A stretch of DNA of 64,000 bases from Mytilinidion resinicola. Taxonomy: Eukaryota > Ascomycota > Dothideomycetes > Mytilinidiales > Mytilinidiaceae. Where the stretch lies: assembly GCF_010093595.1 (NCBI RefSeq), contig NW_022985440.1:1144089-1208088 (forward strand), written 5' to 3'. The notes beneath the pieces were generated by a model. It did not search any database and was not told the origin of the DNA. It worked only from the letters and a program-made list of their open reading frames with translations. Below, piece by piece: positions 34,650 through 46,128 of this stretch (positions are counted from its first letter, which is position 1; every line of letters starts with the position of its first letter). The translations under genes and the position numbers were made by a program.

Positions 34650-35023
34650 TCAAACGCTACAATCACTGCAATCACTTATATCGCTATCGCTCAGGAGATC
34701 CACGGCATCGCTTCTAGAGCTCGTGTATCCGATATATCGTTTCTGCGCCGCCTGTCTCAGCCGAGGGTCGTGTGTCAAGATCGAACTGATTGCGCCCGAC
34801 AGCCGATTCTGGTCCATGTTCTGAAGGTAACCTGCACCATTGATTGGATTAATCAGACAACATGGCCGAGATCAGAGCGTATGGGCTACCTACGGACGGA
34901 TGTACACGATTTACCGAAACTGCCTCTCAATTTGGTCCATAGTCGACGGATGAGATGTCCTCCTGATGCAATAGCACTGACGATGGCTGCGACGCATGCG
35001 ATCAAGGAAAGTGGATCAAACAT
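34650..35023 (-). CDS. Small protein with hydrophobic N-terminal helix
   Basis: A two-exon model (35023-34915 and 34831-34650; 83 bp GTAAAT...GCAG intron) joins in phase to give 96 residues. It starts MFDPLSLIACVAAIVSAIAS, a hydrophobic helix, followed by HLIRRLWTKLRG. The middle is helical and charged, and the tail is acidic and serine-rich (LLSDSDISDCSDCS). The opening M-x-DPLSL plus a hydrophobic helix is like the N terminus of many fungal STAND/NACHT-associated and related proteins, where it stands before much larger domains. Here it is alone, so it could be a stand-alone module, a truncated relic or unrelated. Function unknown. Confidence 0.5.
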
Positions 35024-35789
35024 TTTACTCGATTGCAGAGAGTTTGATAGAAGTTGTCCGATCGTTTGATGGACTTCGAGGGACGTTCGCGCATGATAGA
35101 CTCCTGTCCTGGTAAGTCCCGATTCCTGCGTCAATTACTAGGACGCTTTCAATACGAGCTTCTGCACGAGCGAAGCGCATATCACACGTCAAGACGTGGC
35201 CTGTTTCAATTGACCGAATAGTAAATGGTCGAGCTTCAGCCTTGCATCATTTGCCTTCTTTCTTCGTGCGGCCCGATGCAAAAGGCAACCTCACAGCCTC
35301 AGCCTTCTCTCTGCCTTGCTTCTGCTTCCTCCTCATCCGCGACACACACGCTCTTATCATTCAACTTCAATTGGTGGCCTCATTTTCGTATTTCAGAATG
35401 CTTACCGCTGCACCGAGGGCTCCGGTTTCTCTCGTTATATCCCAACGCCCTGCTTTGGCAACTTGGAGGATAAACCAATTCTTCGTCTTGCATTGCATTA
35501 GTGGGCTTACCCGCAGCCCAGTTGAGCATATCTTTAGCCATGTGAAGCTTCCACTTAGCTTGCGTGAAGCTGAGAATGCCTGCGTGGCTTCATTTCAATG
35601 GACATCGTTCCTGTGTCGCATACTACTCGTGCGTCTGCATGGTCCCAGTGCATCTGCATCAGACTGCACGATCAGAACTTCCGTTTCTCCATTTCCTTCG
35701 CTTCTAATTGCGCTCTGATTATCTGAACTCACATAGCCGGCTGACCGTCACTCCATCGTCAACAACTACCTCAACGTTCGAAGACAACA
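35024..35789. other. Intergenic region
   Basis: Pyrimidine-rich in the second half (leader of the next small gene). Overlapping plus-strand frames at 35225-35718 have no recognisable domain. Confidence 0.4.
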
Positions 35790-36223
35790 ATGGGTTTCCG
35801 AAGCTGGGTTCATCGCATATACGTCAGGAGCCGCGAGAAACTCGGTATACCAAGATACCGGAACGGGCGATACGATCATTTCGAGTGCACCGTCATCTTT
35901 TATGATGGTTCGACAATGGGCTGGCGAGGCACGCCTTGGGGATCAGGCTGGGAACGATTCAAGAGAATCATGGACTCGAAGCAGGTATGTATATACTCGA
36001 CGACTATGAATTGGATGCTTTGGTCCATGTGAGAAGCTCTGGCACGAGATTCAGGTTCCGTCATGTCAAGATGCGGTGGTGTTTGAGTGCTCTTGGTCAG
36101 CCAAAGTTTCATTTAGGTCGTTAAAGGATGCGTCGCGCAGCATTGGATTGCGAGAACTCATATACTGACCAGCGCCAGGTTGAGTCGGTCTACGTGAACT
36201 TCGACGGTGACTTTTGGCGGTAA
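35790..36223 (+). CDS. Small conserved-looking protein, two exons
   Basis: Exon 1 (35790-35984) and exon 2 (36179-36223) join in phase across a 194 bp intron (GTATGT...CCAG) to give 79 residues. The sequence is basic at the start (WVHRIYVRSREKLGIPRY), then has an aromatic core FECTVIFYDGSTMGWRG, and ends SVYVNFDGDFWR. The context AACAATGGG is a good start. The compact alternation of hydrophobic and polar residues looks coding, but I recognise no domain. Without splicing, the first frame continues 16 codons into the intron. Function unknown. Confidence 0.5.
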
Positions 36224-36691
36224 TGGGCCTTGAGGGAGACGAAATCGGGGTTAGAAGGTGAGTTTTCCCCCCATTTCTTTCGTGTTGGCAGGACTGATAT
36301 GATTTTAGACATGTATAGGAAATACAGGCAGGTTACTGGCTCGGTGTCTTGGAAGCATTAGGGTTTTCGACAAAGGGCTTAATCAATCTGCTCCCCGTTC
36401 ATAGTCACTTCGCAACGCATGCACGCATTTGTGTCACATTATGATATGTTCCATGATCCACTTGTATTACGATACTGCCTATGGACATCCCCAGTGGCAG
36501 ATTGGATCTCGTTAATACTCCGTACACCGCCAGAGACGGCTCCGGCCAGCCTTTGAATCCTCCAAGCCCGTGCAAGGCGTTCGGTGTCAAACAGCTTGTC
36601 AAATTGTCGAGAAGGACACTTGTAGTGGTCAGTCTGGTGTCTTCACGAGCAGTCAGTCTGGATTTCTCACCATCTTAAAGAATCTCCGACA
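36224..36691. other. Intergenic region
   Basis: No supported feature was seen; short frames only. Confidence 0.4.
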
Positions 36692-36889
36692 TCAATACTC
36701 ATTCTTAATCATCTTCTTCGCCAACTTGAACGCATTCGAGGTTGCTTTGCTGCCGTCTGGTCCCTGGTACCAGAATTCTGTATTGCCTTTCTTGACGCCG
36801 ATTTGGACGGGGTGCTCGATGGTCATGACTTGCATCTGCCTGTCGTTGCCGTTGCCGTAGCGCTGCATTGCCCAGTCTGATTGAGGCAT
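36692..36889 (-). CDS. Small hypothetical protein, 65 residues
   Basis: A single open frame from a true ATG (36889) to TGA (36692-36694), with context CAAACATGC. The protein is hydrophilic and ends TSNAFKLAKKMIKNEY. A segment HPVQIGVKKGNTEFWYQGPD looks like alternating beta strands. The composition is plausible for a real small protein, but no family is recognised. It may have further exons. Confidence 0.4.
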   Translation of the reverse strand: MPQSDWAMQRYGNGNDRQMQVMTIEHPVQIGVKKGNTEFWYQGPDGSKATSNAFKLAKKMIKNEY

Positions 36890-37671
36890 GTTTGAAGAAG
36901 AGAGGGATTGCTTGAGTTTAGGGGAAAGGGTACAATGATTCCTGGAATTGGCCGCGCTGAGAGGCTGTCCGTCTTTGTCGAAGGGAGTGGGCTGCCGCGC
37001 GTGGAGTTATACTGCAATCCAGGATGTCGAGCTGGCTAGTTCCTGGGATCGAGCACCTTTTCAACAGGTACGTCCCCTCTGGGCATGCGGGTGAGTTGGT
37101 GCTTTGGCTGACTAGCGGTGCATGCTCGAAAGTATAAATGGCGAATTGCAGGACTTTTGTTGATTGTCTCGAAGCGCCCGGTGCACATGCGAGTCTGACA
37201 TGCATCGTGTACGATAAACAGAACGCGGAGAGGAGTGGTACGGCTCGCGCGGGCACGCCCTTTCCGCCCTCTTGTGGTAGTATCAAAACGACCACTGGGA
37301 GTGACACAACGCCCGGCTTTATCAATTCTGCACTTCCGGATGACCATCATGTGCATGCAGACTCTCTATCACAATCTCAGCCTTGCATACAAGCTGAAAC
37401 GTGTGGGGCATGCCCCATCCGACTGGCCATCTCCCACCGTCGGGCGTAAGTGTTCGACTGCTCTTCGATTGCCTTCTCGCCCTCCTCAACCCAAATCGAG
37501 AATGCACAGCAGAAGCCTACGTGGTGCATCCCTAGAGGCCCTCTCACCTCTCCACACTCTTTTAAGCATTCGATCAGGCTGAGTAGTAGCCGTCAACCCA
37601 CTTCTCCGAATCCTCACTATCCCAAACCTCACCACCTCAAACCCTTCCATAACTCTATTCCCACACCCAAA
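36890..37671. other. Intergenic region and leader of the next gene
   Basis: The second half is pyrimidine-rich (CCCTCACCTC-like), as in fungal leaders. The frame upstream of the ATG at 37672 is open for 74 codons but low-complexity. Nothing else is supported. Confidence 0.4.
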
Positions 37672-38331
37672 ATGGCCGACGAACCTCCCAGAAACCTCTT
37701 TACAACCGTCTTCCGTCCCCATTCTCCCTTCTCCTCTTCCTCCTCCTTCTCCTCCGCCCCACCCCCCTCCACCCACTTCCCCGACGGCACCCCCCGCACA
37801 ATCTACCGCAGCAAGAACAACACTACCGGCGCCGAATTCTCCTGCACCGCACCCGCCGGCTCCAAACACGCACAGGCAATGCGCGAACTATGCGCCAGCG
37901 TGCAGGGCGTCGGACTTCCCCAGGCATCGCAGCCACAGCCACAACCGCGATATCAGCGGCAGCTCCCTACCACCAGTTCAGCGCCGGGGATGACCACCGA
38001 CGCCCATGACGCTCAAGTGCAACGTCAGACGCAGGCGTTTGAAGAGGGAAGAGGGGGTGGTGGCGCAGGCGTCATCCGCACCGTCTCGAAAGCCGCGGCG
38101 GGGTCGCGGCGGAATCCGCGGCCGCCGAAGCTGCAGTATCGCAATGGTAGCGGTAGCGCGAGCGCGGCGGAGGGCGGGACGGTGTTCAGACGCGTGGAAG
38201 ACGAGAGGAGCGTGACGTTTGTGAGTAAGTCGGCGCAGGGGGAGGTGTTTGTGGCGGCGCCGAAGGGGAGTCAGGAGGCGGAAGCGCATGAGAGGATGGC
38301 GAGGGGATTGGTGAGTTTTGCGTGTATTTGA
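37672..38331 (+). CDS. Hypothetical low-complexity protein
   Basis: From the ATG at 37672 (context CAAAATGGC) the frame encodes about 220 residues starting MADEPPRNLFTTVFRPHSP. It is rich in Ser, Pro, Gln and Gly, with short ordered-looking parts (TIYRSKNNTTGAEFSCTAP; RSVTFVSKSAQGEVFVAAP). A GTGAGT donor at 38311 and a GGGACAG acceptor at 38362 would extend it through a second exon to a TGA at 38441-38443. Unspliced, it stops at 38331. I cannot decide which is used. No domain recognised. Confidence 0.55.
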   Translation: MADEPPRNLFTTVFRPHSPFSSSSSFSSAPPPSTHFPDGTPRTIYRSKNNTTGAEFSCTAPAGSKHAQAMRELCASVQGVGLPQASQPQPQPRYQRQLPTTSSAPGMTTDAHDAQVQRQTQAFEEGRGGGGAGVIRTVSKAAAGSRRNPRPPKLQYRNGSGSASAAEGGTVFRRVEDERSVTFVSKSAQGEVFVAAPKGSQEAEAHERMARGLVSFACI

Positions 38332-38652
38332 TGATACGGGGTTTGAAGCTAATGAGGGACAGAATGGTGGTGAACGACGAGAGGGGGCGGTTAAGGCTGT
38401 GAGTAGTGGGCGGCGGTGGGCTATTGGGTGGCTGGGTTCGTGAGAGGAATGGGGGGTAATGAGAAAGGGGATGAAGAGGTTGAGGGTCGGAAGCTCAGAT
38501 TTGGAGCATTCTATTCCTTGGATCCAACCATAGAATCCCGATTATTCGTGTACATTTTTGAGCCTGCACCTCGAGATCTGAAGCATTCGGAGACCGCTAA
38601 TCGACAAACAAAAGTAGAAGAACACGTGGAGTCCCATATCCACACACCCCTA

Positions 38653-40555
38653 TCATGCCGGTGCTGGCTTCCACGCCGCCAAGAACGCTTCGGCGCTTTC
38701 AAGTTCTTGCTCGATACGAGCCAAGTGCTTCTTACTCCTCGGCACCACCTTGACCGTAAACGGTAACGGACATAACAAGATAGCCGACGTAAACGCGTTC
38801 TCATCGAGATGTTCAACCTGGCCAGTGATTGGGTTGTCCACCTCGGAAATATCGAACGCCCATAGCAGTTTCGACGCGATACGCCACATGTTGCGTTCTG
38901 CAAGATGCATCCCAGGACACTGTCTCCGGCCTGCGCCATAGCCGTAATGGTCCCGGTTGTTATAGTCCGGTGACACGGCGTATTCGTTGGCAAGTTTGGG
39001 GTGGTTGAGATACCGATCTGGGTCGAACTTGTCGGGGTTAGGAAACCTGCTGGCGTCGTGGTTCATCGCCCATATGCCGCAGAAGACCATACTACCTTTG
39101 GGGATGAACATGCCCTCGTATTCGTCGTCTGATTTTATAATTTAGCCTCGTAGTTACTACTAGGGAACAAGGGTTGATCATACCCTGAATGCACATGTGT
39201 GGTAGGCCGGTTGTCGCGCTGTTTCTCGTTAGACCTAAGGAAGACATTCAAAGTGCAGGGTGACTTTACGTAGGACGCCACCTCATCCCCTCCTTGATAA
39301 TGCAGTTGATATAAGGAAGATTCTCGAAGTCGGAGAACAATGGAGCACGTTCAGTTCCACACACAGCGTCGATTTCTGCCTTTGCTCGTCTCTGAATCTC
39401 AGGATACTTTGCGAACGCTAATATAAGTGTCAAGATCTGGTTCGCCGTCGTGTCCGCGCCCGCCTCAAGTAATTCGCCAAACAGGTTGTTAAAAGCGTGT
39501 TGCGACATGGGAAAGCCTTTCTCGGTATATTCTTCGATCTTCGAGTCAATAAAGCAGTCCCTCTTATCCCCCAGAGCTCTGCGTTCATCAACGACACGGC
39601 GGGCCTTGTCCCACATATCGTCCATCATTGAGCGACACTCATCTGCTTTTTTCTTCCATTGGCCTGGTAGGTACTTCAAGAAAGGGAATTCATCAATAGG
39701 AGGGGTTGCGCCGGGTTCCTGTATCGCGAGCCACTATATAAAGGGTAAGTAAGTGAGTACGAATACGACCCCTACGGTTTTTCTAGCAAAAGGCCTCCTC
39801 ACCATTTCCATTAATTCAAAAAAGCCTTTGAACCAGTAAGAATCCAGGCTTGCGACCCGCTGACCATAGATCAGAGTGCTTGCGACCGAAAGTGTGTAAA
39901 GTTTAGCATAATCAAAAATCCTTGCTGGGTCTCTAAGGATGTTGTTCATGAATACGACAGCCCTTGATCCTATGTTAGCTGCCTTACGGATGAAGAAGGA
40001 AACCTCGAAGAATTAAAGTAGAGTCCTTACTCAGCCTCTTGAATCTTCCAATGTTTTTCATCCAACATCTTTGGATTCAGGTTCCGAGTGGTCACCATGC
40101 GTTTTTCTCTCCACGACGCACCCTGCTTCTCCAACGTCAAGTGGTCTCCGTGAGTTATGTAGTTGGTAACATAGTTGAAGGGTCTATCAGAGTAGATGCT
40201 CCCCTTTTTGTCCAAGAGATAGTTGACAGCTTTACGGTCGGTAAGGACGACGATGTTGGTCGGTCCGATGGTCAGCGAGAAGATCGGGCCGTACATGTCA
40301 GCCCAAACTTTGAACCTGCTTGACGGTCAGACCTGTCTAGGAGAGCTCAACAGCAGGGGCGTGGTAACACAAGGGTATTGGTATTTTCGGGCCTTACATT
40401 TTCCCCAACCCGGTCTTTGGGATTTGAAGCGCATTGCCAAGTATTGGTACAGTTGGTGGTCCTGGTGGCATACGGGGGTGACGCTTCCCGGTCCTAAAGA
40501 GCCGGTACGCTGGATACGCTAATAGCAACAGCACAATATAAATGGGAAAAGACAT
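38653..40555 (-). CDS. Cytochrome P450 monooxygenase
   Basis: Six exons (40555-40398, 40315-40031, 39962-39803, 39733-39270, 39218-39184, 39128-38653) give 525 residues. An N-terminal membrane anchor (MSFPIYIVLLLLAYPAYRLF) is followed by the proline hinge PPGPP (30-34), I-helix AGADTT (292-297), ExxR at 349-352 (EGMR) and the heme loop YGYGAGRRQCPG with Cys438. It is a complete ER-anchored class II P450 needing NADPH-P450 reductase. Sequence style is near fungal O-methylsterigmatocystin-oxidoreductase-like P450s, but the substrate is unknown. The exon 2/3 junction uses acceptor AAG at 39963, the only one that keeps frame. It diverges from the SDR gene 1 kb away and may share a pathway with it and the MFS gene beyond. 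Confidence 0.93.
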
Positions 40556-41583
40556 TTTGAACTCCGTCGGCCGCCTTCTCGTACTAGTTGCTTGCGCCGG
40601 TAGACTTTGGACCCGCTTCCTATATGCATACTTGTAATGGGGTCACGTGCGTGAGCACGGTACAACATCGGTCAGATTTTGTCCGGGGAAATCTGGGGAG
40701 AGTCCGGGGTTGGCTGGGACTTCGCTGAATTTCATGTCCAGGTGCTGGAAGCTACACGTAGATCTTCAATCATATTAGCTCTTGACCATGCCTTATGCGA
40801 TCCATGGGCGAGCGGAACGAATGAGTCTTGATGATTGGCGGTGTGAGGTGAGCGACTAGTTGAAGCTGTCGATTGGAGGGAAGATGTCGACTCAGCTTAC
40901 TCGACACGGCAGTCCCGTTGCACTACTACGGAGCACGTTCTCTAACTGCCATATGAGCCCCACCCAGCGTTTTAGCGGGGTTCTTGACCAGCTTCCATTA
41001 TCGACGCAAACGCTCGAAAGAAATGGAGAGGAAGAGTTAGATGATTGAATATTTCCCGCAAGTAAGAAAGACATGGTAGAGAGGAGTGCAAACTTGCGTA
41101 TTTTAGTGATCAGTAGCAAAGCGTGATAGCAACATATCTTGGAATAAACCGTGCTGAAACCATCTCTCCGAGCAATATGCTTCTTCAGCTCGGACGAATT
41201 CATGATTACATAAGCCTCAAATTTCTCTAAAAACCTCGATATCTTCCTTAAAATGTCTTATTGGGCCCGACAGGACTTCCTAGCTGCAGAGACACCCAGG
41301 AGCGCGGAGCGGGAAAGCGGGGTCGTGGGAGAGTCACCTCACCAAAAACTAAGGATCAATCCCTCGGGTAAAAGCTCAAAATTCTAGCGAAATGGCTCCG
41401 GACCAACAGGTTTCTGTAGGCAGGGAACGATAAATAGATTGTAGAAGCGGTGAAATGTTTGTAAAGCCGACCTACCATCGCTACGCCTTATAGGAGGATA
41501 CATACTTTGAGAATTGCATTTTCCAAGACGGCGGCTAGTATCTCTTATCTTCTACCTCAATTTCAACCCCTCCGTTTACAATA
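40556..41583. promoter_or_regulatory. Shared divergent promoter of P450 and SDR genes
   Basis: This 1 kb interval lies between two divergent starts. It contains a palindromic CACGTG at 40644-40649. Three SYGGRG sites, the consensus known for CreA/Mig1 carbon-catabolite repressors, lie within 30 bp (about 40683-40688 CCGGGG, 40693-40698 CTGGGG, 40704-40709 CCGGGG). A 103-codon minus-strand frame from the ATG at 41203 has no recognised domain. Regulation by these sites is inference from motif match. Confidence 0.45.
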
Positions 41584-42628
41584 ATGGCCCCAATTATGCA
41601 TGGCAAGGTGTTCACTGTGACAGGAGCCGCATCCGGCATTGGTCGAGCTACCGCGATTCTGTTAGCAGAACAGGGTGCGGCTGGCATCGCAATCTGCGAT
41701 GTTAACGAAACAGGCTTAAAGGAGACTGAAGAAAGCTGTAGGTTTTTTCGCTAACGTTTTCGGTGTTGGAAAGAAGCTAATGCACATAGGCCGCAAATTC
41801 GACACGAAGATAACCACCCACAAAGTCGACGTCAGCAACGCGGATAATGTATCGCGGTGGATTTCAGACACAGTAAAAGAGTTTGGAAGGCTTGATGGTG
41901 CAGCAAATGTGGCCGGGATAGCTGGAGGAGATGGCGAAACAACGGTCCAGACAATTGTAAGTCAAAATCCCTAGGGTGGTGTGAAGCTGAATTCCATGGA
42001 AGCTCATCTTGAGACTTAGGAACAACGCGACTGGGACCGAATGATAGGTGTTAATCTAACTGGTGTGATGTACTGCATGAGGTCGCAGTTAGGACATATC
42101 GCGAAGCCCGGTGGATCAATCGTGAATGTCGCAAGCGCTGCTGGTATATTTTGTTTCCGGAAGCCCCATGGTGATTCTATGTTTTTAACTTTCTCTAGGT
42201 ATTCGTGGACTTCCAAACAGCGCAGCTTACTCGGCTAGTAAGCACGGTGTGATTGGGTTAACAAGCTCTGCTTCCGGAGAGTTTGGGAAGAAAGGCGTGC
42301 GTATCAACTCGGTCCTACCGTAAGATATCTCTGTACACGTGGATTTGCTATCTGTTAACGGAGCTGCTCAGAGGTCCAATCGATACAGCAATATTCCGCG
42401 ACGGCGAGAAGAAGGGTCTGTTCATTGAAGAGGTTCAGGCTGGCGCTACCCAGCTAGGGCGCATGGGACAGGCAAAAGAGATCGCCAACGTGATAGTATT
42501 CCTCTTGAGCGACAGTGCCTCATATGTGACCGGAGGTAATTCAGAGAACAATCCGTCATGTTATGCTGCCACAGCTAACCGTCAACCTTACAGCTCGTTG
42601 GACTGTAGATGGAGGATACTCGGCGTAG
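41584..42628 (+). CDS. Short-chain dehydrogenase/reductase (classical SDR)
   Basis: Six exons (41584-41737, 41790-41956, 42020-42143, 42199-42319, 42372-42535, 42594-42628) encode 254 residues, the usual length of a classical SDR. Cofactor-binding TGAASGIG lies at 13-20, with an acidic residue after the second strand (AICDVN) favouring NAD(H). The NAG-like motif is NVAG. The catalytic set is Ser146, Tyr159 and Lys163 (YSASK), followed by PGPIDT and the C-terminal WTVDGGYSA. It oxidises or reduces a hydroxyl or keto group on an unknown substrate. Five short introns all keep frame. Its position between the divergent P450 and the downstream MFS transporter suggests a joint pathway. Confidence 0.94.
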
Positions 42629-43665
42629 GAGCATATAGATGGGCAACAAGCATGTTGAAGGAGGAGGTAAAACAGACTAGCTCCAATGGCAGTTTGCTCC
42701 CCTACCTAGATCTCCTGCCGTTCTACACATCGCCGTTAACCCAGCCGAGGCAACGCTGAGCCTGTGTCTGTGTGTTAGACACGTCACCCGTGTGCCCATC
42801 CCCACCATGGTGGTGTGAGAGTTGTGTTGATTATGCAAGAGTGGGCGATAACTAGACGCTACTGACTAAGTAGCGCTATACTGAATTGAAGACATCACGT
42901 GCCGCAGCCTCAAACCCCTGATGTGCTTTTGAGAACTGGCTAGACGAAAAGAATCTCACTTGAGAGGCCAGAAAGATGCGGTCAAGATATTAGCAAGATG
43001 AGGTCGAGACCCGTGATATATGTCGGAACAAGCACACATGTCCCATGGCGACAGACTCTTTTACCTCACTGAACTGGATAGTGATTTCTCGAAGACCGAT
43101 GGGCAAAACCTGCTTCCGTCGATTTACACCACAGGAAGTATGCATGGCATGAGCCCTTGCTGCGGATCTTCCGAAGCGAGCCGCAGGCATCAAACGGCGG
43201 AAGACACCACGATGCCGGTACCTCGTACGAAGCCGAATCGCATGGAGGCTCGTCTAGACTTGCACCAGAAAGGCAGCTAAAAACACCTGGCCGGCTCCCG
43301 TCTCGATCCGACTGCCGAGGATGTGCTCCAGTGGCCATGTTACCCCCGGCTAAGCGGCTTCGAACTCCAAAGACGGTTAGAGAAAAGCGGCGCTGTGCAT
43401 CGGCTAGGCCGCTCCCGCTGAAGTTGTGAAGGCGACGTCATGATTTGGGCATTGCGCCACGATAAACCCCTAACTCCATGAGCAGGACTCAAACGTGTCG
43501 CAGCCGCCGAGATTATAAGGGATCCAAGCGCCCTGCTGGAAATTTTCACAGGCCAATTCTGATCCCAGTTATCCTTCTCCTTCTCATCGTGATACATTTT
43601 CACTCTCCTTCCTACCATTTCCTCTGTCGAACTTTTTCTTTACTCTCATTTGTCTTCTTTCAACC
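42629..43665. other. Intergenic region, promoter of the MFS gene
   Basis: No ORF of interest. The right end is pyrimidine-rich (TTCTCCTTCTC), leading to CAACCATGG at the MFS start. Confidence 0.45.
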
Positions 43666-45792
43666 ATGGAGAAAAAGGGTGACGGCACCGATGTCGAGTC
43701 CGGCCGCGGCCCTTCTTCTGTACCGCACTGGAAGCTCGTCATTGACCAAGGTAAGTACGTTGCTCTTAATGCGATGTTGATCGTCCTAACATTGCCAAGG
43801 TCTTGTGACACCCGAAGTCCTCAAGTGGGAATACGATGGCGCCGGCACTGAGGAAGATCCCTATGTCGTTGACTGGATCGATAATGATCCCAGGAACCCC
43901 ATGCTCTTCTCTCAGGTGAAGAAATGGTCGATCACAATGCTTGTAGCTATTGCTACCCTGGCAGTCGCGTTTGTATCTTCCGCATATGTGAGTACTAGAA
44001 CAAGTGGTGGAAGTTGACGTTTTCTAATCATGTCTTAGACTGGCGGTGTGAAACAAATCATGATTGAATTTGGTGCTGAGCAAGAGGTCATCACGTTGGG
44101 TGTTTCGCTTTTTGTTCTAGGCTTCGCAATCGGTAGGCATTCCCCAGCTTGCATTACGCCATCACAATTGACCTTACATAGGGCCTCTCCTATGGGCACC
44201 GATGAGCGAGCTTTGGGGCCGTCAAATCCTCTATATCACGACATATGGCGCACTCACCGCCTTCAACGCTGGTGCCGCTGGTGCGAATAACATGGCGACG
44301 CTCGTCATCCTCCGTTTCCTCGCCGGGACATTTGGATCTTCTCCCCTGACCAATGCTGGAGGTGTCATCGCCGATATGTTTCCTGCCAAAGAGCGTGGTT
44401 TGGCTATGAGTATTTTCTCGGCAGCACCCTTCATGGGCCCTACATTGGGTCCCGTTATTGGTGGCTTCCTAGGCGAGTCAGAAGGCTGGAGGTGGGTCGA
44501 AGGCCTGATGGCCATCTTCACTGGAGTTCTGTGGATCTTAGGGGCAATTCTCATCCCCGAAACTTACCCTCCCGTTCTCCTTCGCAAACGTGCGAAGGCT
44601 CTATCGAAGGCGACTGGAAAAGTTTACCGCAGCCGCGCCGATGTCGAGTCTGGACCCATCTCGGCTAGCACTGCATTCAAGACCGCTATCACTCGGCCAT
44701 GGATCCTACTCTTCCGCGAGCCCATCGTACTTTTGCTCTCCATCTACTTGGCCATCATATACGGTACTTTGTATATGATGTTCGGCGCCTTTCCGATTGT
44801 GTATCAACAAGAGCGTGGCTGGAGTGAGGGTATTGGTGGCCTGGCTTTCCTTGGTGTCGCAGTCGGAATGATATTTGCCGTCGTCTACACAATCTTCTTT
44901 GGAAACAAGCAGTACATCAGAGCGGCAGACAAAGCTGGAGGATTTGCTGCACCAGAGGCACGTTTGCCCCCCGGATTGATCGGAGGAGTCGTCCTCCCGA
45001 TCGGACTCTTTTGGTTTGCCTGGACGAACAGCCCGTCAATCCATTGGATAGTCAGCATTATGGCCGGAGCACCATTTGGGTTCGGAATGGTTAGTACTTG
45101 ATTATGTTCCATTGCCTGTCTGATCGATGATCACTAACATTGGCGAACAGGTCTTGATTTTCTTGGCCGTCATGAACTACCTCATCGACGCATATACCAT
45201 TTTCGCGGCCTCCGTTTTGGCAGCCAGCTCGGTCCTTCGATCTCTCTTTGGTTTTGCATTCCCGCTTTTTACTACCCAAATGTATGCCAAGCTCGGCATT
45301 CATTGGGCCTCGAGCATTCCAGCTTTCCTCGCCTTAGCCTGCACACCTTTCCCCTTTCTCTTTTATAAATATGGCAAGCAGATCCGAGCGCGCTGCAAGT
45401 TTTCCGCAGAGGCCGATGCTTTCATGAAGAAGATGATTGCCCGACAGCAGGGCAGCGAGGAAGTATCGGCATCCGAGGAGGAAGAAGACTCCCACTCCGA
45501 GAAAGAAGATGCAGTCCCGGATCTCGACGGTGCCGCAGAAAAAGAAGACGAAGTGCCTCGTTTCGAGAGCATCCAAACTGGTGGGCAAGCGCCACTGGAT
45601 AGGACTCTGTCCCGTGTACAGACAGGCCGGTCTACGCGCTCGAACCGGAGTAGGAGGAGCGTGAATACGTACTACGACAATCCTTATGAGATTGATCGTG
45701 TAAACACCCGCGACAGCTTTACTGCGCGACCAAGGACGGCCAGCAATCCTAAAAGCTTCCGGAAAGTCATGAGCAACCAGTCAAGAAAATAG
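43666..45792 (+). CDS. MFS transporter, DHA1 family (multidrug/polyamine type)
   Basis: Five exons (43666-43750, 43800-43987, 44039-44132, 44182-45089, 45151-45792) give 638 residues. The DHA1 signature [22 protein letters not shown] spans the exon 3/4 junction, and the fungal drug-carrier motif [17 protein letters not shown] follows. [14 protein letters not shown] marks the end of the sixth helix and the start of the central loop. The C-terminal tail is unusually long (about 140 residues) and rich in Glu, Asp and Ser, probably cytosolic and phosphorylated. It is likely a plasma-membrane proton antiporter exporting a toxic or product compound, fitting the P450 and SDR upstream. Substrate unknown. 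Confidence 0.92.
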
Positions 45793-46128
45793 TCGGTCGC
45801 GAACCTCAGCGGGCTATGCGTTCTTTTTTTATATGTATAGATTTGGTGTAAAGCGATGATACCTAGTAACGACACAGTGTAAAAAAGTAGTAATAATAAC
45901 ATAATACTGTATATGCAGATGAAACATTTATGAGTCTGTCGTAGACGCTGATTGTCGTTTGATGTGCAAAATCGCGTGAATGACGCAGATTGAGGCGTTG
46001 GTCCGTGCGTCAATCCTACCTAAATCAAACGCCCTTGCAAACACCAGTTCCCAAACCTACATATACCGTAATCCACGGATCGCTTTTCGCCTTTGATACT
46101 TAGGTTTTCCTGGCGTGTGTGTATCAAG
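45793..46128. other. Intergenic region
   Basis: 3' UTR of the MFS gene (AT-rich, TATATGTATAG) and upstream region of the first 2EXR copy. No other feature seen. Confidence 0.4.

Noticed and set aside
43290..43400. tRNA-like words around GGCTTCGAACTCC
   Set aside because: No acceptor stem or cloverleaf could be paired; isolated B-box-like words occur by chance.
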